Assembly (NCBI GenBank): GCA_030998015.1
Contig: JARWMV010000232.1
Span: forward strand, 1,240,001-1,304,000
From: Ceratorhiza oryzae-sativae
Lineage: Eukaryota; Basidiomycota; Agaricomycetes; Cantharellales; Ceratobasidiaceae
Length of the DNA stretch: 64,000 bases
Reading direction: 5' to 3'
Part shown: one piece after another, positions 58,153-64,000 of the stretch
Numbering within the stretch: position 1 is the stretch's first letter
Layout: every line of letters starts with the position of its first letter
Position numbers and translations under genes: made by a program
Notes under the pieces: model-generated
Seen by the model: the letters and a program-made list of their open reading frames with translations, nothing else
What the model was told of the DNA's origin: nothing
Database searches by the model: none

Positions 58153-60424
58153 TCAGCCAACGGAAAACAGCCCCTGCTCGTCGGCTCTGGTTGGCCGAGC
58201 ACCACCGCGCCCCTCGAGCACGACTGGGAGAAAACCACACCCCGTCGTGACGTCACTAAATTGCCCACCACCGGGCTTGGTTTCACAGCCCGGAATTGCT
58301 TCTTGACAGCTGCCTAACGACGGTTTGATGGATCTGCTATTTATATTAAACACAAAGGCAATTAGCCCGTATTCAGCCGCTGCCCTCTTCAGCAGCAGCC
58401 GCATTTTTCTCGTGGACTTGGAACAACCAGCGACCCGTGCCACCCAGTATACAAACAGATAAATCCCATATATCCCAATGACTGCACAGACATAATTCAT
58501 GTTGCCTTCACATGTGTCAACGTTAGCAGAAGACTAGAAGGTGTCAACTCACCCGCTTTAACGGCATAACAAACGGGAAATCGTAAAATACTAGTGTAAA
58601 GGTCGTCCAGCACAGAAGCACAATATTCGAAAATAGTCCGAGTTTGCCGAGCCAGAAGGGTCCCGGCTTGATACTGTTTCGGCCCCGAGCAAGCAGGCAG
58701 CAAACAGGGATGGCGTACGAGATGTACAGGAAGACCAAGCATCCCGTTACCATGCTGTCAAAAATGTCACAAGTGAGTACACTATTGGGTAAGTGAAGCG
58801 ATGGTGGCAAGCTCGCCTATTGAATGCAGTTGTGGAGGCGATGTACAGACAGCCAAGAACCGCCACCCACGCGCAGCTCATTATATGCGCGTTGAGTGGA
58901 ACATCTGGATGGATATGGGTGAGCGACATATGGAGCATGTAGTAAAAAAAAAAAACCCCCCCACCGAGCTTGGGGTGCACAATCGACCAATATCTCGACC
59001 CGGGCATTCCACGGTCGCGAGCAAAAGACCAAGCGAGACGGGCCTGCCAGGTATCTAGCCATAATAATCATGACAAACACGCGCTATGCAATGCTGGAGC
59101 GACTCACGGCAAGCGGTCAAGCACCCCAAGCCCGTCAAAACGATCAGCACTTGAAGGATAATCGCGCCTGCCACGCTCCGAGTGGCTTGATGGTACAATT
59201 CGAGAATCGGTACGCCAGTTCAGTTCCGACGATCCCCGCTAAATCTGACATGCTGAAGAACACGGCGATGCTGTATCCGAGCGCAGACGCAAGTCCGATG
59301 CCAACCGTGGCGAGGATGCTAATTGGGACTATGCGTTCTGGATGAGGAATCTCTTCCGCCATATGCGTCGCCACGTCCAGACAGGCAAACGACCTGGACA
59401 TATATCTATATCAAATGCGGTCATAACCTAGATGAACCTTTTGGCATACCAGTTGGGGTTGATCAAGCCAACAATAAACGCAATCGCATTGTTCTCCCAC
59501 CCTGTCTCGTTCACAAAGGTGGCAAAAACGAACTTGGCTGATTGCTTAGTTTGGCTGGCAGCGGGGACCGCAATCGTAATGACGAAGCAGGAGATCAATG
59601 ACGTCCACAAGGAAGCAGCCGATATTTTGGGCAAAAGTCGTCCAGAGCAATTGAGGACGGATGCGAATAGGTTGACGAGCTGGTAAGTGACAAACACCAT
59701 CCAGGGCTGAATGACCCTGGTCACGGAGATCAGCTCAGTCAGCTCGGTCAACTCGGGTCACGGCGATAGGTACTGTGCATTAGACTTACAAGTCAGGGTG
59801 GCCAAGAGCATACATCCCTACCAGAGAGCTTCCCAGGCTCAGGCATACACTTGCGCTGGTGAAAACCGCACCGGCCCACCCGACTGCCCCAGTCAAAAAA
59901 GACAGCAGAGGTGCCCAACGACGCGGAGCAAGCTGGCTCGTCCAATAATACTGCCCACCCGAGTTGGGCATCGCACTGGCAAGCTCTGCGAGCGAGATTC
60001 CAACACCAGTGGACACAAGTGCGATCAGAATAATTCCATAGATGACAAGAACTGTAATCAAGAGTCATCAGATGGCTGAGTCCATGCGTCAATTTGCTCG
60101 CTTGTACTGACCTGGGCCGCCGCTATTGACGCCTGCTATAAGGCCAGCACTGATCCCCCACCAGCTATTGGTGACGCTGAATCCCACACCAAGGACTGAC
60201 CAAATTCCAAAGTTCCGTCTCAGCTGCGGCTCATAGCCTTCGTAAAAGCCGAAGCGTGAGCCAAGAGGGCTATGGTAAGCTAGTGGGGAGGGGTGCTTAC
60301 CCATCTCGACGAGTTTTTGAGCATCTGCATCGTGGTCTACTGGAAGAACACTCTCAATCACTCCTGGGGCCTTTTCTGCATCATACTTGACATTGGCCTC
60401 TGACGATTGGGGGGAGGAGCTCAT
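58153..60424 (-). CDS. APC-family amino acid/GABA/choline permease
   Basis: Multi-span proton symporter of the fungal Uga4/Hnm1 group. The cytosolic N-terminus ends in RNFGIWSVLGVGFSVTNSWW. The family block GVGISLAELASAMPNSGGQYYW follows (here given in part as VGISLAELASAMPNSGG). Later hydrophobic segments include LLSFLTGAVGWAGAVFTSAS, SLWTSLISCFVITIAVPA, ISILATVGIGLASALGYS, CLVFLYISYAIPVCCLLA and a conserved FARDRGMPGSRYWSIVHPKL. Some ten introns interrupt it. The last frame runs 115 codons beyond the first residues of the final helix to 58153, longer and more polar than usual, so the true end may be spliced or earlier (after about 58370). The substrate cannot be told. Confidence 0.82.
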
Positions 60425-61256
60425 ACTCGCAAAAACGAGGAGGAGTGCCAGACGGTTCAGAGATAGCTAGCGAGGTGTTTATATAGAATGCCGATTAGGA
60501 TGGAGCTTGCCCTGTAGGCACAGAAGCGGGCTCGACCTGCAGGTCATGATGATAGGGCTGTCAAGGCATTGTCTCGCTTACAGTGCGCACACCCCGATTG
60601 AGCGAGAGGGTGATGCTTCTGCTGGAACAGAGGTGCGAACCGCAGGGTAGAGGAGCATAGATGGATAGATGAAAAACGTAATATGGGAGTGATGCGTGAA
60701 TAGAACATGTCTGGCTATGGCCTTATCATGTGCAACCGTTATCTCGAGCCCAATCACATTCAGAAGCGGTGGAACCTATTTAGGCTTGTGATGGTTCGAG
60801 GGAGAGAGCTACGGCCGATACAGGCGAAATGTACTATGGGAACTAGGAGTTCTCAATCCTGGAGGGCAAAGAGGATGCGGCTGGCTATGCGACCGGTGTT
60901 CCGGGGTTGGGGGAACCAAAACCAGACTCAGAGAAACTTCGGTTGCGATACCTGTCCATTTCAAGAGAAATGATACTATTTTATTGTTGAAATCAGGCGC
61001 CAAGCTCTTGATTATCATGGGTTTATAACCAGTAGGAAGAGCCGCCCTGTTTAGACGCGAATGATGTAACTCGAGGTCTCACGTGACGGAATGGTTGACT
61101 TCTCGTCAAACACTGCTTGCACAACAGCAACGGAATGCGTGGTGGGACTATTAGTCCACTGCGTCTGACACGGCAAGTAGGCTGAAAATACTCAATAATA
61201 CAAAACTGACATGCTCCTCGTATTTTTCAGAAAATTATCTACGCGTTTTTACCCAA
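60425..61256. other. Divergent intergenic region
   Basis: About 830 bp between the permease (leftward) and the GTPase-like gene (rightward). It must carry both promoters. There is a possible extra 5' exon of the right-hand gene ending before 61230. No other feature supported. Confidence 0.45.
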
Positions 61257-64000
61257 ATGTCAGCTATGTTGGAGAACGAAATGAGTAATGAAAACCAGGT
61301 ATGTATGCCTAGTTTTGTTGCCACCAAGTATCTCATCTGAAATATACACCTAGATAGTACCTATAGAGAACCTAGATGAAGATACAGCTCGGGTACACAC
61401 GCCTACGCCTAGCTCACAGACTTCTTTGGGGCACAAAAGGCTATCCGCTCCGGTAGCTCTTCCGCCGATCGACATCACGAGCACTCCAACCGATTACGAC
61501 TCCGGAAACGACACCGAGCCAGAAGAAACCTCGACTACACAGCACTCCCTAGATGCATTTAGTTCATTTCGCACATTCCATACTGCCGCAACAACCCCCA
61601 GCAGTAGTCTTTTGCAATCAGACTCGGCGAATATGAATTCACCTACATTGTTTCTGGGCAACTCTGGTCTTCGGAAGTCTATTTCTGCAGACAGATTGAC
61701 CATGCAGTCGACCCAAACTGTAGTGCCCTCCCCCTGCTCACTCGCACCAAGTCCGAGAGTCCTCTTATTACGACTTCTACTTTTGCGGCCTCTGTTCAAG
61801 TTCCCGAGGAGAAGCATTCCTCGGCAGCTCGCTTGATTGAAGCTGGCACTCGGGTTGCTGAAGGCCGTACTGCTGTGGACGTAAATGCCCTACTGAATAC
61901 GTTTTGCGGGGACCACGCGTATTTGACCCGATCAGACGTGAGCACTGATGTTACTATTTGAGCCTTTGAATTCGCGTACTCACGCCTCACTAGGGGCCTA
62001 TCTACGCCAGTGATTCCGAGAGCAACAATGGCTCGCGCCTACCAAAGCGAAGGTGGCTGGGGCACTCGATTCACCATCACTAACCGACGATGAACCTTCC
62101 GGTTTTTCTGCAAGAGCCAAAGGAAAGGGACGGGCTCATGGAAGTATGGGATACGACAGTGATAGAACCTATCTGTCCGTGACCAGCGACACAGATCCAT
62201 CTCCCAGCGCCACTGGGCGCCGTTCGCGACGTTTCAATATTGGCTCCAGCGACAACACGGATGATGAAGTGCGCTATGACACAGTATCGGAAGGTATTTC
62301 CGAAAGTGAGGATATTGATATTTCGTCGAGTATCCCCACCACGGCCCCTATGCCTCCTTTGCCACCACCAACCGTGTCCCGTTCACGATCATCAAGCCGA
62401 TCATTCCCTACCGCCCCGCTCGTGGCCAACGTGCCCCCTGTTCCACCTCTACCAGCGTTTGCTATACTCAGCAGCCGAACACGGGCGTCGTCATCACCTC
62501 GGCTTCTATCAGGCTCTGAATCCTCTTCACCAGTACCGGATCGACGCTCTCTCCAAACACCTACTCCAACCCAGCTCCTAACGCAACGCTACCGCCCACC
62601 CCTTCGTCTGCTAGCATATGTAGTAGCACGAGTTTCTCTTCAATAGGGACCGACCCTCGTATCCCCCTCCTTTCCTCGCCTGTTCCTTTATCAGTCCCAT
62701 CAAATCAAGACAGCGATCTGTGTCCGAATCTTGTGGGGGCGGCGCGGGATCTGGCTCTGGGAGCGGCTCTAATTCACGCGGTCGGTTGCACCAGCTAGCA
62801 CAAGTCCTCCGAAAGTCGCCGAGCGTGTCGCCTGGGCGCGGGATTGAGCACATCAAGCCGACCACTGCAAAACCAAAGGACCGACCGAAATTCACGATTG
62901 CCTTTGTAGGCTCCGCCGGTTGCGGTAAAACAACAATGATCGAGAAAGCATCCAAATCCGCAAATTCGAAATTCAAGCAGGAAACGCTGAAGAAAAAGGT
63001 TTGCCATGGAGGAGATGAGCTTACGGGTATGCTCTGGTTCTCATTTCGTGTATTTTGGCTTATCCCCTCCTAGTCGAATTCCGGGATGTTGCGGTTGTTG
63101 TAGACAAGACCAGAAACACATCACCCATCACCACGATCGAGGTTGACTCTGCAGCATTACTGAGAGCACTTGAGCGCGGGTCCGAGTTCTGGCCCGAGTC
63201 ACTGCCCGCAATTGACGGAGTAGTTTTGTGTTATGATGCATCTCGCGAAGGGAGCGATGCCGGGAGTTTCGACAATATTGAACTGTTAAATGGTAAGGTT
63301 GTTTGTCAACAACTTTGATGGCACCTTACGCCTCGTCTTGCAGACGCCTTCGCTGCTCAACGATACCCAATCATTTGGGTAGGCTGTAAAAGCGACTGGA
63401 TTCGCCCGCCAAAACGCGAAAATGGTCAACCCTCGTCGCCGCGGATCCTTCCCGAGGGAATTGTGCCACCGCACGAGGTCTTCCTCAAAGCTAAGCAGGC
63501 TCACACTGGATTAATTGAAGTTACCAAGGGCTCCAACTATGGGAAAGAGCAAATGCGGAATCTATTTACATGGATGTATAAGTCAGCCGCACGATTACGA
63601 CGTAAGTCGTCCATTTTTTCTAGGTGTAGCCAGCTCACGCCCTACTAATAGGTGAAAAGGAGAAACAGAAAACTACCAACGAGTATCTCAACCATGCTTC
63701 ACCAGAAGTGTTGGATCGTAAAATCTCACAAAAGGCACACCGCCACGTTGCTAAACCAGCAGACCTGCCTACAACAATACGTCTTTCCAACCCATCGGGC
63801 TCGACACCTCCCACGGAAATACCCGCATCCCCTACGTCATTACAGCTCCCTAGACCACCCATTACTCGCGCCCGCTCAATGAGCGATCTTCTTAGCCAGG
63901 AAGCGCGTGACCGAGTGACCGAGACATCAGCGGCGATCCTTCGAAAAGCAAGCGCAACGGTGACCGCTGCACAATTGTCACGCAGTGTCGATGAACCACT
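61257..64000 (+). CDS. Large protein with divergent Ras-like G domain (3' end cut by window edge)
   Basis: Begins MSAMLENEMSNENQ, then an intron, then a long disordered part rich in Ser/Thr/Pro and acidic residues (IVPIENLDEDTARVHTP to SSRTRASSSPRLL). From about 62860 a P-loop domain follows: FTIAFVGSAGCGKTTMIEK (Walker A), a switch-like region (FRDVAVVVDKTRN), VVLCYDASREGS, and WVGCKSDW where Ras proteins have NKxD (Asn replaced by Cys), then a Lys/Arg-rich region and another disordered tail (ARSMSDLLSQEARDR) leaving the window. The nucleotide-binding fold is fairly clear. A following Ras-GEF domain, seen in some fungal proteins of this look, would lie outside and is speculation. Several joins between 61730 and 62720 are uncertain. 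Confidence 0.65.

Overview
The window is nuclear DNA of a filamentous basidiomycete. Genes are dense and sit on both strands. Almost all are cut by many short GT-AG introns, mostly 45-65 nt, with clear branch points. The proteins are typically fungal: a Crh chitin transglycosylase, an Opy2 sensor, a Fus3/Kss1-type MAP kinase, an Asp1/Vip1 inositol pyrophosphate kinase, a Kre9-like wall protein and a CPL1-like secreted protein. An agaricomycete of the Rhizoctonia/Ceratobasidium kind is my best guess, from gene style and protein flavour only. I see no tRNA, rRNA, CRISPR array or intact transposon.

Layout. 1-8.5 kb: a PHD-finger protein (cut by the left edge), a Nudix ADP-sugar pyrophosphatase, a Crh-type GH16 enzyme, a zinc alcohol dehydrogenase and an MpaB/rubber-oxygenase-like haem protein. 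9-17 kb: a tandem-BTB plus CAP-Gly protein, the MAP kinase and an F-box protein with an acidic tail. 17-19 kb: a 1.9-kb stretch without a recognisable gene. 19-27 kb: a Kre9-like GPI protein, the GPI inositol-deacylase Bst1, the ESCRT-III protein Vps60, a small unidentified two-exon gene and an FTS/AKTIP-like inactive E2. 27-34 kb: an IQGAP with 13 IQ motifs. 34.6-43 kb: a D-lactate-type dehydrogenase, Vip1/Asp1, a Caf16-like ABC ATPase divergent from Tim9, and a small GPI mucin. 43-50.8 kb: a UBA-zinc-UBC ubiquitin enzyme, Opy2 and the p24 protein Erv25. 51-56 kb: Nup2, with two apparent single-base frameshifts, and a second F-box protein with an acidic tail. 56-64 kb: a Kex2-site-bearing CPL1-like protein, a GABA/choline-type permease, and a large protein with a divergent Ras-like G domain that runs off the right edge.

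No operon or biosynthetic cluster is evident. There is a loose theme of GPI-anchored wall proteins and their processing (Crh, Kre9-like, Bst1, the GPI mucin, Erv25), of MAPK signalling (the MAPK and Opy2) and of endosome or cytoskeleton traffic (Vps60, FTS, IQGAP, BTB-CAP-Gly). These look like ordinary housekeeping neighbours rather than one system. The strongest leads are the tandem-BTB/CAP-Gly fusion, the predicted propeptide cleavage in the CPL1-like protein, the overlooked small gene at 25.4-25.7 kb, and the broken reading frame of Nup2. Exon joins were made by eye, so individual splice sites may be off by a few bases.
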